In this document: positions 23,624 to 35,939 of the stretch, in pieces | Layout: each line of letters opens with the position of its first letter | Position numbering within the stretch: position 1 is the stretch's first letter | Source: Talpa occidentalis | Lineage: Eukaryota > Chordata > Mammalia > Eulipotyphla > Talpidae | Length of the DNA: 64,000 nucleotides | Reading direction: 5' to 3' | Assembly: GCF_014898055.3 (NCBI RefSeq) | Contig: NW_023602073.1 | Location: forward strand, 23,483,784 to 23,547,783 | The notes under the pieces: generated by a model | Databases searched by the model: none | What the model was told of the DNA's origin: nothing | Seen by the model: only the letters and a program-made list of their open reading frames with translations | Position numbers and translations under genes: made by a program

Positions 23624-23801
23624 CTGGGCCATCTGGGCTGCAGTTTTTCCCTTTGCCCCCAGGAAGACCATGGACAGGGCAGAGGAGATGCTCAAAGGAG
23701 AAAAAAACACATTCTGAGAAGGCTGGTCTTGGCACAGTAGCTTTAGAAGGCGGAGGGCAAAGGTGCCATTGGCTTCAGTAAGAGCATCCATGGTGGAGGT
23801 T
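23624..23801 (-). CDS. SERPINB9: SERPINB9 first coding exon (exon 2), residues 1-56, with start codon
   Basis: The exon begins after acceptor GGTTCCAG at 23801. ATG is at 23791-23789 in a strong context (TCCACC before, G at +4). The donor is CAG followed by GTAAAC. The protein starts [19 protein letters not shown] and continues through [20 protein letters not shown] to AAQMAQ. FSPxSISSAL and the phase-0 end after Gln56 match SERPINB9. There is no signal peptide, as expected for this intracellular clade. LTRs of one family in direct orientation flank the exon on both sides. Confidence -1.
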
Positions 23802-23832
23802 CTGGAACCAACAATAAAGAGAAAGGTCAAAT

Positions 23833-24315
23833 TGTTAGGGGGAAATGATGTCCTGAGTTAATCCCATACAGGCTTTGTGGACCCCACCCCCACTCCAGAC
23901 TAAAGCCATCAAGACATTGGGAAAGACAAATCCCATCACCACCAAAGGGAGTGTGGCTGGGACCTGAGGGTGGAGTTGGGCAGCCAGGTTGGATATAAAA
24001 ACCAAACACGTGGGCCTTAGGGTCTCTGGCTGGCGATCGCTCCCCTCCTGGCTTCACTGCTCCTGGCTGGCGGCCAACTCTGAGAGCGCCATTTTGGGAT
24101 TCCTGATCGGCGGATTGGGTAGGACTCATTTAAAACTTTGTCTCCCACTTTTCTCCCTGAGCTGTACATTTCCTCATTTCCCCTTCCCTTGTAAATAAAC
24201 CTTTTATTAACCTTTCACGTGTGCCTGCAGTAGAGCATTGATAAGTCCTTTTAAGCGTTGAGGGTGAGGACCCACAGTCAGGCACCCCGTTTTGTATCGG
24301 GGTTGCTCTACAACA
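23833..24315 (+). repeat. LTR family B, copy 2
   Basis: It runs from TGTTAGGGGG to CTACAACA, in the same orientation as copy 1 and about 80% similar by eye. It starts 32 bp upstream (gene sense) of SERPINB9 exon 2. The 4-bp flanks are AAAT and ACAT. Confidence -1.
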
Positions 24316-24384
24316 ACATCAGTACATCTCCAGAATGTTACTGACCAAGTACATGGCAATTCTGAAATTGTATTTTTTAATCTT

Positions 24385-24658
24385 TGTTTTTTAAAAGATT
24401 TATTTATGTATGTATATAAGAATTGGGGTATAGAACAGAGGTGTGGGAGGTGAGATGATTCAGCAGAGACAGAGTCGGAACCAGAACAGGCAGACTGGCT
24501 GAAATACACTGCTGAGGGTAGCAACGGGCGAGGCAGGAGAGGTCCGCTGCACCATGTGGGTAGCTCCCTGTCCAGCCGGGGGTTCAAACTCGTGCTGCAG
24601 AGGCTGTGGATAGCTTCATAGTGCTGTGCTTAACCCCTTGTGCCACCAGAGAGGCCCT
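24385..24658 (-). mobile_element. tRNA-derived SINE (I)
   Basis: Full length, followed within 10 bp by another copy in the same orientation. Confidence -1.
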
Positions 24659-24666
24659 ATCTTTCT

Positions 24667-24936
24667 TTTTTTTTTAAAGATTTATTTATGCATACAAGAA
24701 CTCGGATACAGGCCAGAGGTGTGGGGATTGAGAGGATTCAGCAGAGACAGACTGGGAACCAGAACAGTCAGACCTACTGAAATACACTGCTGAGGGGAGC
24801 AGGGAGTGAGTCAGGAGAGGTCTGCTGCACCATATGGGTAGCTCCCTGGCCAGGGATCGAACTTGTGCTGCAGTGGCTATGGACAGCTTCATAGGTTGTG
24901 TGTGTCTTAACCCCTTGCTCCACCAGGCAGGCCCCC
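24667..24936 (-). mobile_element. tRNA-derived SINE (I)
   Basis: Second of a tandem pair. Confidence -1.
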
Positions 24937-25552
24937 CTTTTATCTTGAAGCTCATGAATATTTCCAGTTGGATGAAAGTCCATTTCCAGTTTCTCTCCAC
25001 CCAAAATAAGTCCAACTAAAACAAATAGCTAAGTGTGTTCATGGCAGCAGATCAAACCTACTGGGAGAAAGCAGTGGGCCTGGGTTGCTGGCACACACAG
25101 CACACCACCGCCTGGGAGTGCTCGGGTTCCATCCTTTCCCATAAGGAACAATCCTCCCACCTGAGCCGCTGCACAGTGTCAGGGAAGAGGAGCAGAAAGA
25201 AATCAGGAGTGAAAGTTTCTGGCTCTGGTGTCCATGACACAATCTCAGTTCTGCGTATGAAGAACAGAATGTGGAAGAACTGAAAGAGGGGAAGTGGATC
25301 TCCTCCCCATCCTTCCTGAGGAAAGGGTGGATTAGTTCACGAGAAGGTCAATCAGAGGGCTTGGCCTCAGGCTTACAAGAATTTTTTTTAATTCCCTTTA
25401 CTCTAAAAGAATGGAAGTTGAGGGTATTACCCACAATTGGGGTTTTTATCAGAAATAACCTTTCTGTTGGAGAAGCCCTCTGTACAACAGGCGTCATCCT
25501 GTCTTTATGTTGGGAGCCAGATGACATGAAGAGCCCCACGTCAGGCGCCATA
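24937..25552. other. SERPINB9 intron 1 DNA, unassigned
   Basis: No repeat or coding feature recognised between the SINE pair and LTR E. Confidence -1.
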
Positions 25553-26700
25553 TGTTGTCGTTTTTGGAGTCAGTGGATTTAGAGTGGGGTCCTTGGGTTC
25601 ACTCTGGGAAAGGTGTCACCTCAGCTCCCCTTTCAGCAGCAACGGCAAATTTCCCAGGCAAGTTTCCCCACGAGACAGATGTTAGTTATATTTAAAGGGC
25701 AGGTTTATTAGGGCACGGGACAGAGGAGCAAAAGACACTTGCATAGACACAAGCAGACAGGAAGAGCTACCCCAAAAGGGACAGGTTTGCTGAGAGGTCT
25801 GCATGGTTGCAGGTGGGCAGCCTTGAGGAGAGCTGCCTCTGCTAAGGGAGATGAGTGAAAAGAAGTCCTGGTCTGCTGCAGGTCACAGGCAGGCAGGGAG
25901 GCTGCTGCCCTAGGGAAGGAGAGGGCTGGTGAAAAGAAGCACCTGCATAGTCACAGGCGGGCAGAGGGAGTGCTACCCAGAGCCAGGGCAGAGAGTGGAC
26001 TCATATAGTTCTCTTCTGTTTGGGAGGGGCCACTCCTTGTGAGCCTGTGCTTAGTTGCTGATTTTGGATAACTATGCAGAATCTGAAAGGGACAGGATAG
26101 TCCACAATGGGCTTAATCTCCATATCTTTACCTTTGGGGTCTGTTGGGCCTCATCTCCATATCTTTACCCTTGGCCCTGTGCTCTAGACACTCCCTACAG
26201 CTGTCTGATACCTGCTTGGGTCTTATGCTTTGTCATCTAGGCATCAGCAGCCTAAGGATTTGGTTTCCATAGCTGGCTGGGTCCATGGTTATCTAATCCC
26301 TTCTACCCCCACCTCCTTGTGTGAGCCAGGTTTCTGGTCTTCTGTGGCCTCCATTTCAATTTTTTTTTCTATTCCCTGTCCTCTCACCTTGAAAGCCCAG
26401 GCCTCTATCCCATTCTTTAGTTCAAGATCAAATACCCTGTTTTGCCCCACTGACTTAAGAATCTACATGCTGGTAGAGTCCCCCTGTGTATGTAATTAAA
26501 TGTGTTCTTATCCCCTACTAGTTTGTCTGATAATAATTTGGTAGCTTGTCTAGCCCAAGAAGAACCCAGAGGGGAAGGGCAACTTTCCCTTCTGCTCCCA
26601 CACTGACATTTTATGAGATTCCCCACAACGTTTTCAATTATGCACCAGACCATGGTCAACTGATGAAAAATATATGAGACTTGAATAGGACCCAGAGACA
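25553..26700 (-). repeat. Long LTR family E, copy 1
   Basis: It shares blocks such as GGGAAAGGTGTCACC, TTTCTCC/TTTCCCCACGAGA and GCATAGACACAAGC with copies near 39.9 and 53.4 kb. The minus strand carries a polyadenylation signal (from TTTATT). The boundaries are approximate. Confidence -1.
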
Positions 26701-27156
26701 AATTTGGGATCTTTACTCATTTATCCCAACTAGAACTACTCAAGTAAATTGTGCAGGAGAGGGAGTTCACCAGTCCTTGCAGAGCACAGAGTGAAAAGAC
26801 AGAGAACAGAGAAGGGTCCGAGAAAGAATAGAGCCAGCAGGGAAACAGGAGCAAAACCAGGCGTGTAAGAGTAAACCTGTGTCCTCTGGAAGGTTGCAAG
26901 TTCAAAGGGATCAAAGTTTAATCTGAAAACACAATCCCTTCCCCCAGCTCTCACAGCCCCCACAGTCCGCAGCCCATAGTTCAAGGCATTTCTTGGAAAT
27001 GAGGCCTCTCTCCTTCCACCTCCCCTCACCCTTAACCCTCCCCCCCAGGGCCTGTCTTCTGCCCCCTGAATACCTCTTCACCCTACACCTGGCCCACCCC
27101 CACCCCCTGCAGTCCAATCTCCTAGCTGGGGAACCTCAGAACAGTGAACAGAACTG

Positions 27157-27459
27157 AAAGGTGGATGCAGGGCCCAGAAATGAGGAAGCCCACGTAGAAA
27201 AAAACAAGATGGCCCGGACACCAGGACCACCGATACCATCAAACCCGTACTGAAGCCGTAAACAGGAGAAAAACAACACGGCTCCATGAAAAACAACTTT
27301 GTTCCGCCTAAACCTGCTTCGCCAGCTGCCTACCCAGTTTTCCTGCCTAACCTCTCCTCACCCTATAAAAGGGACCTCTCTCCCCACAAGGGCGTGGCTT
27401 CACGGACCCCCACCTTGGGGGTGGGGCCTCCCAGGAATCCCACTTGAGTGAGCCCCAAC
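27157..27459 (+). repeat. LTR family A, truncated
   Basis: It begins TGAAAGGTGGATGCAGG like the copy at 30620 and contains CCCTATAAAAGGG. Similarity stops after the CCCCCACCTTGGG segment, just before an LTR-F. It may be the 5' LTR of the older provirus whose 3' LTR is at 30620. Confidence -1.
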
Positions 27460-28597
27460 TGTAACAGGGTGGTCCCCAGAAAATGGGGAGGTTCCAGGCT
27501 CGCTGCCCCACCCAAGGGAGGGTAGAGCTAATCAGGGAGAAAAAAAAGCTACAGAGAAGACTGAGAAAGAAAGCAAAATGAAGTCAGGAACCACCCTGTT
27601 ACAATCCCCACTTTTAATTTTTATTCCACCATATCTATGGTGGCACAGATCTCAGGGTAGAGTCTTAGGAGACAGTCTTTTTTCAGGGTTACAATGTGTG
27701 TAAGAGCAGCAACAATTAGTCAGCAGCATTGTCCATGAATGTCCAGTAGGGCAGTTTTCCATTACTGGAGAATAGCCCATTATCCAAGCCAAAAGAAAAA
27801 AAATCTGAAGCATTAGCTAAAACAAGACAGCAAATATATCAAAATCACAGGGAAAAAAAATCTTAAAATGGTTCAACTTCTGTAAAACACAAATTTTCTC
27901 AACCTTGATCCCAAACTTTTTAACAGCATAGCAAAAATTTGCAAACTAGATCTACTTTTAAAGCATTTTACCTATTTTTGCATAAAATCACAGGGCAGAA
28001 TAACTAAACAGCAATGTTAGCTGGCTTGTTGGAATACTCCATATAGGATGAGAGCGAACTGTTGGCAGCCGGTCTATGTAGGCGTCAGGAACAAAGGTCT
28101 CATCAGACTCCACCTGGGCTTTCCTCTTCTCGAGGGTACCAGGACTTTTTCGTTGGCCGGGAAGACATATAAAGAAACTGCACTTGCCCTTTGGTTGTGA
28201 ACTGGGTGACACAAATGTGGGTGAGACCCGTGGGGAGGTGACAATGACAACTTTTATCTTAATTTTAATTTTGCTCTTTCCCTTCCGGGCTTGTCTGGTT
28301 GTTTCTGACCTTTTTCTGTGGGTCCCCACGGGAAGATACTTTAGACTTGGGGCAGGCTTTGGGGCCTTGCTCTGGGCCAATCCCATTTAAATGGAGTTTT
28401 ACCCATGAGGGGACAGGTAACATTGGGTGCTTAATTTAGAAACTAGATTCTTTGCCTTTTCTGTATTGTTTCCTAGTTGTATTAAAGTTCCTTCCCATTA
28501 AAGTCTCATATGTTTTGTTACTGCGGCAAATGGCAGAACCTATTTGGAGCAGGCAGGTTTGGGGGGTCTGGAGTGCCCCTCTCCCTGCCCTGTAACA
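27460..28597 (+). repeat. LTR family F, copy 1, with internal extra DNA
   Basis: It starts TGTAACAGGGTGGTCCCCAG and ends CTGCCCTGTAACA, with ATTAAAG near the 3' end. It is about 540 bp longer than copy 2 because of unrelated DNA at about 27600-28150. A 14-bp inverted copy of its own terminus lies at 27590-27603. The flanks are CAAC and CATC. Confidence -1.
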
Positions 28598-30619
28598 CAT
28601 CTACTTCCTCCATCTGGATCTGAGTCTCAGCTGTCTCCTGCTAGTCCTGACTCTCCAGAGCTGCTGGTTCTTACACCGCAGGTGGTAAAACGTGTTGTAA
28701 GGAGCAGATAGAGAGGCTCTCTAGCTCCCCTTAAGAAAGACTCGGGGACCAGCATGATAGAATCCAAACGGGTCTCTCCGAAGTGGACAGAGGTTATTCA
28801 CAGACCAGCCCTACTCCACCACGACCTGCTCAGCTGGAAAATCCGCACATCTTCCTACTCCAGGAAGCCCTAGGCTATGATCAATCTCAGTTCCGCAGTG
28901 AGCACGCCTAGGTGTCCAGCGTCACCTAGAAACTTTTGCAGCTTGGGATTCTTACACAGTGTCAGCCCAGCTGGAATTTCCCCTTTTAAAAATCCTCTCC
29001 AGACGGCCACCCACCCCACCTCCTCCCCTAACGCAAACCCTACAGGGTGACCCTAGCCAAATTGGAAACATGAATATCGCCTAACGGATGCAGGCTTTGG
29101 ACACCGTTCTCTCCCAATTAAATCACTGGGGACAGGAACGAAAAGCTACAATGGGTATCTATCTTAAATTTGTGTTTTTTTTTCATCATTGTTTAGATGG
29201 TGTTAAATTCCCTTATAAAACTAAGGTTTTGCTAAGTCTGGCAAATGCAAGTAAGGTGAGGTATGTGTTTGAAAAAAGAAATGTATTGAAGATGGATATT
29301 CTGAAGGGCCTTAAGATAAAGGAAGAAAGCAAAAGAAAGTGTTGAAGGTCTGAGAGATTTTGGTGAGAAATCATGTGTACTCAGGTGTCTCCACCTCCTA
29401 CAACACATTCATGGACTTGCTCATCTGACCAGCAAAGCCCCCTCTGACCGACTCTTCATCAGCCAAAGCTGGGGGCCACGATTACTAGACTTGGGCCAGC
29501 TGTCCCTTACTGCCATGGATCCTACCCCTAATAGGCCCAGTGATAATGATGATGCTTTTCTTTGTTTCTACACCCTGTTTTCTCCGCTTTATCCTGGCAA
29601 AAATCTCTGAGATGAGCCTTCGCTCTCCCAGAACCAGGAAAGCCATTCCTGTTATTGACAGATGAGCAACAAGGTCCCTGTGGACAAGCAGTATGTATGC
29701 GAGCACTGCACCCCTGGTCCAGGTTCTACTCAGCCTACAGAGCAGAGGCCCTCTGACTCTCCCTCCTCTGTTCCTAATCCCATCTCTTAAAGCCACTTCC
29801 CATTCTCTGTCTATGCCTGGAAATTCCAGATCAGCACAGCCTCCGGCAAAGTATTGTTACAGAGCAGCCCCGATATAAAACGGGTTGCCTGGTTGTGGGT
29901 CCTCACCCGCGCGCTTAAAAGGGACTTATTAATACTTTACTGTAGGCACACACGAAAGGTTAATAAAAGGTTTATTTACAAGGGAAGGGGAAATGAGGAA
30001 ATGTACAACTCAGGGAGAAAAGAGGGAAATAAAGTCTTTAATGCATCCTACCCGATGCACAGACCTGGAAACCCAAAGGCACCCTGAGTGCTGGCCAAGC
30101 GCTGTGAGCTGGCAGAGAGCCAAAAAGGGAACACACCCCCCCCCAAAGCCCCATGTGTCTGATTTTATACCAAACCTGGCTGCTTAACCCCACCCTCAGG
30201 TCCCAGCCACCTTCCCTTTGGTGGTAACGGGATTTGTCTTTCCCAATGTCCTGATGGCTTTGGTCTGGAGTCGGGGTGGAGTCCACAAAGCCTGTATGGA
30301 ATTAGCTTAGGACATCCTTTCCCCCCTAACAGTACGACTGAATATTGGGGCTGCCCTATAACATGACTACTTGTAGGGCCTCTGATCCTAATCTCCTTAT
30401 TTTTTTCTTTTTGCCCTACGCTTACTCTGTTCCATCCAACACAGGATCCAAGAAATGTCCCGTACCACCTCTAACCAACTCCTTCTCCACCCATATCCTC
30501 ACGTCCCTGCAGAAGACCTTCATAACCAGGCCTGAGCCCCCACCCGGGTCTTTGCCCCCTTCCAGCAGGAAGTAGCCAAAGAAAGAACCATCGCCCTTTT
30601 TATCAACAAAAGGCTAGCA
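28598..30619 (+). mobile_element. Internal remnants of an older provirus
   Basis: A class I Env membrane anchor (LPWILPLIGPVIMMMLFF) is readable at about 29505-29560, and a second anchor (GPLILISLFFSFC) near 30375-30415. They come from different env copies, separated by an LTR-B. Other parts are too decayed to assign. Confidence -1.
29855..30331 (-). repeat. LTR family B, copy 3
   Basis: It is the reverse complement of the same LTR, inserted in older proviral DNA. The 4-bp flanks are GTAT and GTAC. Confidence -1.
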
Positions 30620-30732
30620 TGAAAGGTGGATGCAGGGGCCAGGAATATGGAAGCCCACATAGAAAAAGACAAGATGGCCCTGACATCAGTACCAATGATT
30701 CCATCAAAACCACACTGAACCCAAACTGAAGC
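30620..30732 (+). repeat. LTR family A, 5' part (split by nested insertions)
   Basis: It starts TGAAAGGTGGATGCAGG, preceded by proviral 3' sequence (30345-30619) that closely resembles 37200-37448. It is therefore the 3' LTR of a second, older provirus. It is interrupted at 30733 by an LTR-B, resumes at 31200-31241, and its tail appears at 37910-38154 after the family C provirus. Confidence -1.
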
Positions 30733-31199
30733 TGTTATAGGGCAGCCCCGATATTGAACGGTTGCTGGCTGTGGGTCCTCACCCACGCGCTTACAAGGGA
30801 CTTATGAATACTCCACTGCAGACACACACACAAGGTTAATAAAAGGTTTATTTACAAGGGAAAAGGAAATAAGGAAAATGTACAACTCAGGAAGAAAATA
30901 GGGAAATAAAGTCTTTAATGCGTCCTACCCGATCCGACGAACTGGAAACCCAAAGGCACTCTCAGAGCTGTCTGGACGCTGCGAGCTGGTGGAGAGCCAA
31001 AATGGGGATCCCCCAAAGCCCACGTGTCTGCCTTTATATCACACCTGGCTGCTTAACCCCACCCTCAGGTCCCAGCCACCTTCCCTTTGGTGGTGATGGG
31101 ATTTGGAGTTCCCAGTGTCTTTGGCTTTGGCCTGGGGTGGGGGTGGAGTCCACAAAGCCTGTATGGAATTAGCTTCAGGACATCCTTTTCCCCCTAACA
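30733..31199 (-). repeat. LTR family B, copy 4, nested in LTR A
   Basis: A complete 467-bp LTR with a perfect 4-bp target duplication AAGC (30729-30732 and 31200-31203) splits LTR A. Confidence -1.
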
Positions 31200-31241
31200 A
31201 AGCCATAAGCAGGAGAAAACTTGGCTCCACGAAAAAACAAC
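31200..31241 (+). repeat. LTR family A, middle part
   Basis: It continues the family A LTR directly after the nested LTR-B, starting with the AAGC target duplication. It is interrupted after AAACAAC by the family C provirus. Confidence -1.
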
Positions 31242-31614
31242 TGAAAGGTCCATGCAGCAGGCCGGAATGCAAAAGCCTACCCGGAAGCCCACCTGGGGGG
31301 CAGGAATTCGGATACCTGCCTGGAGGATTCAGGCAGTGAGCCTCCCCCCTCCCCCTAGGAGTCTCTTCTCAGACAAAGAACCTCTACCTGCCATATGAAC
31401 CTTTTTGCGCCCTACAAACTTTTCCCGCCTTACGAGCCCAACTTCCCACCTGACCTCTCCTCACCCTATAAAACCCTGCTTCCCCCTGACAACGTGCGCG
31501 ACTCCACTGACCCCCGCCTTGGGCGCGTGAGGTCCGCCCAGGGCGCAATAAACTTTCCCTCCCTTTGAGAAATGTAGCCTGGCTCTCCTTTTCTTTACCG
31601 CGCCCAACCTTTCA
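31242..31614 (+). repeat. 5' LTR of the provirus (LTR family C)
   Basis: It begins TGAAAGG and ends CCTTTCA, a perfect 7-bp terminal inverted repeat. A TATA box (TATAAAA, 31467-31473) and a polyadenylation signal (AATAAA, 31547-31552) are spaced as in gammaretroviral LTRs. Confidence -1.
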
Positions 31615-31617
31615 TCT

Positions 31618-31635
31618 TGGTGCCGCAACCCGGGA
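31618..31635 (+). other. Retroviral primer-binding site, tRNA-Phe type
   Basis: TGGTGCCGCAACCCGGGA differs at one position from the complement of the mammalian tRNA-Phe 3' end (TGGTGCCGAAACCCGGGA). It starts 3 bases after the LTR. Confidence -1.
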
Positions 31636-32082
31636 AGGCCGTGTCCCCTGGCCGCCTTCTCGTCCCTGGGACCTCTCCTCTCCATTGCAGACACCTCACA
31701 CCCACCACCGGCCTTGATCCTTGGGGTGAGTCACCTGCCTGACCCTCCTTCCTGGGAGGCCCTCGCCTCTGGCTATTCGGCTCCTTTCCTAACCTCCTGT
31801 TTTGGTCGGCTGTCCTGTAAACCATGGGCCCACGTCAGCCGACCCCCTGTTACACCTAGGCCTGGATTTGGGGATGCCTGTCCAGACTAGGTGCCCTGTC
31901 TAGGCAACAACCGAGCTGTGGAGACGTCCCCCTCGCTTGTTTGCCCCTGCCTGTTGGCCAGAACCGGACCGGGGGACGCCGCGATCCGGGGCTGTGCCCC
32001 CTGTAGGCCAGGTCAGGCTCGTGGGACGCTGCGTTTCTGACTCTGTGCCCCCTGTCCGTTGGGAAAAGGTGCCGACTTAGTA

Positions 32083-33226
32083 ATGGGGTCTGCAAATTCC
32101 AAGCCAAATTCCGGCCACTCCACTGGGATGCCTTCTCTCAAACCTCGGTCCGTTGGGACTAAGGCCACATAACGCCCTAACCGTCTGGTCTTTCACTGCA
32201 ACACTGGATGGCCTCAGTATCAATTGGACAATGGCTCCCAAACATGGCACTTTTGACTTCTCCGTCCTTACAGACCTAAACAATTCTGTCACCGCAATGG
32301 AACATGGTCAGAGATCCTTAGGGCCAGGCTGTCTTTCTCTTGCGCCCCGCCCCTTCCCTCCCTCCTGAAAACCTGCCGTACTTTCTAAGTCTCGAGACTC
32401 GAGACTCTTTTCACTCTTCGCCCTCTCTGGACCCCTCTTCTGCATTCTCTAATCCTCTAAATTCTCAGTCTTCACCTCCTCCAGCTCCCCAATCCAGCCC
32501 CTCCCTCCCCTTTCTTTTCACCTCCTAGCGGCCACACCCTCTCCCTGCTGATCCTCTTCTCCCTCCCCGCAGGGAAGTGGGTGGGACTGAAGGAGGAGTT
32601 AGAGTCCATGTTCCTCTCTGTCTGATCTCTCCCAACTTGAAAAGCATCTTGGCTCTTTCACAAACTATCCCACTACCTACACCTAAATTTCATTATCTTA
32701 TCCAAGCCTATGACCATACATGTCATAATTACATGTTATCTTCTCTTCCACCCTGACCTCTGACCTGTCCCCTAGCTGGTCTCCAACCGGCAGCGCCTAA
32801 ACCTATAAACTTTCATAAGCTCAGAAAAATTACCCAGTCTTCCTCAAAAAACCCTCCTGACTTCCAAAGGCTGAGGACAGTCCTCAAACTCCTATCCGGG
32901 ATCTGCTGAACATGGCCTTTACAGTATTTAACAACCGAAAAAAATGGGACAGGGCAGAGAGGGAACTCCGCAGTCGCCAGAAGGCTGAGCTTCAAGCTCA
33001 GGCCCCAGTAGCTGCCGTGAGACCACCAGGCCCTGCTCCTCCAACGACCGCAGCGCCTGCTGCCCGACAGAGGACGACAATGGGCCCCATGGGCCGCAAC
33101 CAACCGACCATCGCTGAAGCCTGCTTCAAATGTGGCCAAGAAGGCCACTGGTCCAGACAATGCCCCAACCCCCACCCTCCAGGGACCGTGCCTCATCTGA
33201 AACATCCAGGGTCACTGGAAAAGTGA
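32083..33226 (+). pseudogene. gag remnant (matrix to nucleocapsid)
   Basis: A start MGSANSKPNSG at 32083 has the N-myristoylation-type Met-Gly. A matrix-like segment with WPQYQLDNGS follows in a shifted frame. The nucleocapsid zinc knuckle CFKCGQEGHWSRQC (C-X2-C-X4-H-X4-C, 33122-33163) is intact within the last open segment, which starts at 32912. Stops and frame changes break the rest. Confidence -1.
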
Positions 33227-33369
33227 CTGTCCCTCCACACCTGGCTGTGGTGGGCCAGTCCTTCCAGTCCCTGCAACTCTTGCCACTGGCGGTCTTGGGT
33301 TTGGCGGCTGAGGACTGAAGAGGCCCGACTCATCGACTCCAATAAACTTCAAGGAGCCCAGGGTAACAG

Positions 33370-33560
33370 TCAAGGTAGCAGGTAAGTCCATCTCCTTTCT
33401 GGTTGACACAGGGGCTACCTTCTCTGTCCTCCCCTCTTATTCCGGCCAAGTTTATCCCTCTCAGGTCTTGGTTACGGGTGCTGACAGCCTTCCCTCTCAG
33501 CCCAGGACCACTGGTCCGCTCTTTCCTAGTCATGCCTTCTTGCCCTACACCACTCCTGGG
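33370..33560 (+). pseudogene. Retroviral protease remnant
   Basis: The aspartic protease signature LVDTGATFSVLP is at about 33395-33430. A later LLGRDLLTK-like segment falls in another frame near 33555. The reading frame is not continuous with gag. Confidence -1.
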
Positions 33561-33789
33561 TCGCGACCTCCTGACCAAACTCAGGGCTACTCTCTCATGG
33601 TTCCAACACCCTAGCGCTGCTCTCATCCTCCCACGACTCCAAACATCTCCTAATCCTTCTCAGGACTCCCTGCTGTCTCCCTCCACTGTCAACCCCATGT
33701 TCTGGAATATCTCTATCCTGATTGTTGCCACCCATCGTACCCCAGTCCTCATTCTCCTCAAGGATCCCTCTTCTTTTCCCTCTCACCCC

Positions 33790-34570
33790 TAGTTTCCAAT
33801 TTCCCTCACTCACCGTCAGGGTCTCAAACCCATCAGCCAACGACTCCTGGGAAAGGGACTCCTTGCTCCTATCAACTCGCCCTGTAATACTCCCATTCTC
33901 TCCATTAAAAACCCTGATGGTTCTTATCCCCTAGTTCAAGACCTTCGCCTCAATAACGAAGTGGTGGTGCCTATCCATCCCATAGTGCCAAACCCCTACA
34001 CCCTTCTGTCTCATATACCGTCTTCTACCACACACTTCTCTGTACTTCACCTCAAAGGTATTTTTTTTACCATCACTCTAAATCCTCAATGTTACTTACT
34101 ATTCGCTTGTCCTTGGGAAAATCCGGACACACACCTCCCAGCAACTGGCCTGGACAGTCCTGCCTTAGGGTTCCCAGGACAGCCCTCATCTGTTTGGTCA
34201 GACATTAGCCAGTAATCTCTCGGCATGTCATACTCCACCCAGCACTCTCCTCCAGTGTGTTGCTGACCTCCTCCTCTGCCGTCCTTCTCTGCCACTGTCT
34301 CGGCAACACATGGCACAACTCCTCACCTTCCTGTGCTCCAAAGGATACTGTCTCCCCATCCAAAGCTCAACTTTCAGTTCCCACAGCCGTCTATCTGGGT
34401 CTTTGACTAACTCCTTCCTCCAAACAGCTGACGGTGGACCGCACACAGGCCATCCGGGACCTTCCCTCCCCTAAATCAGCAAAACAAATCCTTTCTTTCC
34501 TAGGTTTGGTTGGATTCTTCCGACACTGAATCCCTAATTTTGCTTCCTTAGCCAAGCCACTATAAAATGC
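33790..34570 (+). pseudogene. Reverse transcriptase remnant with broken active site
   Basis: Segments reading LLGKGLLAPINSPCNTPIL, PDGSYPLVQDLRLNN and PIVPNPYTLLS are typical class I RT. The catalytic YVDD box corresponds to CVAD at 34249-34278, so one of the two paired Asp is lost. In-frame stops follow (for example after DISQ near 34213). Confidence -1.
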
Positions 34571-34689
34571 AGCAAGAGTCTCCCTGAAGGACGTCTCCAA
34601 TCCCCCGGGGAGTCCGCAGGGCCTTCCTTTTACTCACACATATCCTTCTGAAGGCACCTGTCCTTACCCTTCCTGATCCAGAAAAGCCT

Positions 34690-35500
34690 TTGCTCCTGTT
34701 CACAGCCGAACGTCTGGGTATGGTGGCAGGTGTCCTTTCCCAGCCTCTGGGCCCAGCTCTGCGTCCTGTCGCTTATCTCTTCAAGCAGATGGATTCCACT
34801 GTCAGGGGCTGGCAACCCTGCCTTAGAGCCCTGGCAGCGGCAGCCCAACTCACCCGGAAACCCCTCAAACTTACTCTGGGAAGACCTGTCCAAGTACATT
34901 CCTCGCACTGCCTTCAGGACATCCTGTCTCCCCGCTTGCTCTCCACTCTTACTCCTTCCCGTTTACAGTATTTCTACATGCTCTTTATTGAAAACCCTCT
35001 GGTGAGTCTCACTCAGTCTAATTCTCTCAACCCAGCCACTCTCCTGCCTGTCTCTGGCCACCTTCTGCCATTCATTCGTGTCTTAAATCCTGGAAGAAAT
35101 GCAAACCTCCAGACTGACTCTCCTTTGTCAGATGCCTCCTGTGTTTGTAGACTGACAGCTCTTGCGAAGGTGCGTGCGGTCAGCGGAGGGCTGCCTAGGC
35201 CACTGTTACCATCGATCAGCTCATCAACACAGAAAAACTGCCCGGAAGAACCACCTCCCAAAAGACAAAACTCATAGCACTTTACCAGGGCCCTTACCCT
35301 CAGCAAACATAAAAAAAGTCAACATCTATATAAATTCAAAATATGCCTTCCTTATTGCTCACAGTCATGCTGCAATTTGGCAGGAAAGGGGGTTCCTTTC
35401 CACCAAGGGGCCCCCCATCATGAGCGCTAAACTTATCCTTAAGCTTTTAATAGCCTTGCAGCTTCCAACTGAAGTCGCCATTATCCACTGAAAGGACACC
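34690..35500 (+). pseudogene. RNase H and connection-domain remnant
   Basis: One open segment reads LLLFTAERLGMVAGVLSQPL then GPALRPVAYLFKQMD, the connection region before RNase H. Downstream, NIYINSKYAF (35320-35349) corresponds to the RNase H IYTDSKYAF motif with the catalytic Asp replaced by Asn. The frame is interrupted by stops in between. Confidence -1.
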
Positions 35501-35939
35501 AACTGACAATTCTTACGTTACCACAGAAAATAACAAGGCGGATGCAAGGGTTTTCAATCTCACAACTGACTCTGCTGCAGACCTTTCCCCTATTCTCTAT
35601 CAGTCCCCTCCATCACTCCGACTTAGGAGCCTAATGAATGCCAATTCCTGAGTCTGCTCTTCTTCCACCCCTCCTTGAGTGCAAAAGTCTGACAAATATG
35701 TTCCCGTCCTCAAACATGTGCTCACGTGTCACCTCAAGGGGGAGTTCGCCCACCTTCTTCTTTTGCAGCTCACCAACTGCTTGGACACCTACCCAGACAG
35801 GACTGACCTCTCCCTACTCAGGTAACTGCTCCAGGAACACGCAGACCAGTACTTACCCAGTCCTGCCTCGGATCTCGACCTCCTCAACCAACCTTCCCCA
35901 CCACTGCATCCAGGAGACCAAGGCCTGCTCAAATCGCTT

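Noticed and set aside
27988..28386. 132-codon frame starting MGLAQSKAPKP, resembling a myristoylated Gag start
   Set aside because: It runs antisense to LTR F (the poly(A) signal is on the other strand) and ends outside the LTR in unrelated DNA; most likely a shadow frame.
34690..35277. 195-codon open frame in the provirus
   Set aside because: Only its first part matches pol (connection domain); the rest has shifted frame relative to RNase H. It is not an independent gene.
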